From NCBI GenBank assembly GCA_963726755.1, contig CAVSDB010000001.1, positions 1,054,001 to 1,118,000 on the forward strand: a stretch of DNA of 64,000 bases, written 5' to 3'. The DNA is from DATKIY01 sp963726755 (GTDB lineage Bacteria > Actinomycetota > Actinomycetes > JAHEKZ01). The translations under genes were made by a program, and so were the position numbers. This document shows, in pieces, positions 63,406 through 64,000 of the stretch; positions within the stretch are counted from its first letter, which is position 1, and each line of letters opens with the position of its first letter. The notes beneath the pieces were generated by a model that saw only the letters and a program-made list of their open reading frames with translations, had not been told where the DNA came from and did not search any database.

Positions 63406-63932
63406 CCGTTCCCAAGACCAAGGCCGCTCGCCAGCAGCGAATCGTCGATCTGCTGTCCAGAGTCCCCGTCCGTTCACAGGCGCACCTCGCCGACCTGTTG
63501 TTGTCAGACGGTGTGGCTGTCACGCAGGCGACGTTGTCACGCGATCTGGACGAACTGTCTGCCGTTCGCGTGCGTACGAGTGAAGGACAACTTGTGTACG
63601 CGGTCCCAGCAGAAGGCGGGGAAGCATCATTGCAGGCCGCACCGGAGGAACACGCCACCCTTGAGCGGTTGGCACGTCGGTTGGGCGAACTGCTGGTGTC
63701 AGCCGATGCGTCGGCGAACCTGGTCGTGCTGCGTACGCCCCCCGGTGGGGCTCACTTTCTGGCGTCGGCAATCGACCACAGCTTGCTGACCGATGTCATC
63801 GGCACCATCGCGGGTGACGACACCGTGATGCTCGTGACGCGCGACCCCAAAGGCGGGCGGGCCGTCGCAACCGAACTCTTGAACCAAGCCGAGCAAGCTC
63901 GGACCGCACGACCTCAACACAACTCTCACTAG
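63402..63932 (+). CDS. argR: Arginine repressor
   Basis: ArgR represses arginine genes when bound to arginine. The 176-residue protein has the winged-helix start AARQQRIVDLLSRVPVRSQAHLADLL in part, TQATLSRDLDELSAVRVR, and the C-terminal hexamer domain with LVVLRTPPGGAHFLASAID and IAGDDTVMLVTRD. Its ATG overlaps the argB stop. The expected argD and argF between argB and argR are absent. Confidence 0.95.
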   Translation: MTVPKTKAARQQRIVDLLSRVPVRSQAHLADLLLSDGVAVTQATLSRDLDELSAVRVRTSEGQLVYAVPAEGGEASLQAAPEEHATLERLARRLGELLVSADASANLVVLRTPPGGAHFLASAIDHSLLTDVIGTIAGDDTVMLVTRDPKGGRAVATELLNQAEQARTARPQHNSH

Positions 63933-63942
63933 GAGCGTCATC

Positions 63943-64000
63943 GTGAAGGACCGCATTGTTCTTGCCTACTCAGGCGGGCTCGACACCTCCGTAGCGATCG
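63943..64000 (+). CDS. argG: Argininosuccinate synthase, N-terminal part
   Basis: GTG 63943 opens KDRIVLAYSGGLDTSVAI, which is the ATP-binding start of argininosuccinate synthase. The gene runs off the window. AGGAG at 63931-63935 precedes the start. Confidence 0.93.
   Translation, partial: MKDRIVLAYSGGLDTSVAI

Noticed and set aside
1..64000. CRISPR arrays, insertion sequences, prophage genes or toxin-antitoxin pairs
   Set aside because: I saw no regularly spaced repeats, transposase or integrase motifs, or typical paired small genes on either strand.

Overview
This window comes from a chromosome of an actinobacterium with moderately high GC. The evidence is a coproporphyrin-dependent heme pathway (hemE-hemY-hemQ), phosphatidylinositol mannoside genes (pgsA, a PatA-like acyltransferase, pimA), an actinobacterial EF-G2, TIGR02611, DUF222/HNH and DUF3048 proteins, a stand-alone Prim-PolC/LigC repair pair, and many start codons that sit 6-7 nt below a TANNNT box, as in leaderless mRNAs. 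I cannot name a genus. Nothing in the window looks like a phage, a transposon, an insertion sequence or a CRISPR array.

Layout. 1-2.6 kb holds the end of a heme operon. 2.6-6.3 kb holds small stress and repair genes (DUF1269, msrB, Prim-PolC, a secreted HNH nuclease, mmcQ). 6.3-13.4 kb is a minus-strand operon for assimilatory sulfur reduction: a cysteine-containing leader peptide, sulfite reductase, a zinc ribbon fused to CysH, siroheme synthesis, a RibD-like reductase, DNA ligase C and a USP-like protein. 13.5-17 kb has a DUF2252 protein with a histone-like tail, a sulfatase and three tRNAs. 17-25 kb has histidine degradation (hutH, hutU, hutI) interleaved with pabBC, plus a hydroxyacid oxidase and tRNA-Val. 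25-28 kb has envelope and secreted genes. 28-37.8 kb has thrS and the PIM lipid cluster, interrupted by EF-G2. 37.9-43.1 kb has pdxST, yebC, def, fmt and rsmB. 43-50 kb has a diguanylate cyclase, then rpe, an FMN riboswitch, the whole riboflavin operon and hisE-hisG. 50-60 kb has sseB, an aquaporin, infC-rpmI-rplT, an rRNA methyltransferase, a DUF222 nuclease, a histidine kinase and pheST. 60.3-64 kb has argC-argJ-argB-argR-argG under a probable ArgR box.

Eleven genes carry about 26 changes of reading frame. Nearly all are net one-base insertions, often in a run of G or C, and they cluster in accessory genes. I read these mainly as uncorrected insertion errors, possibly where coverage was low, rather than as real decay, but the sequence alone cannot settle this. 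One consequence is a false Fmt-RsmB fusion.

The most interesting observations are regulatory. They are the cysteine leader peptide and inverted repeat ahead of the sulfite reductase operon, the competing Shine-Dalgarno pairing below the FMN riboswitch, a probable AUC start for infC, an ArgR-type palindrome on the -10 box of a leaderless argC, and a six-codon leaderless ORF coupled to mmcQ. I found no clearly new multi-gene system.
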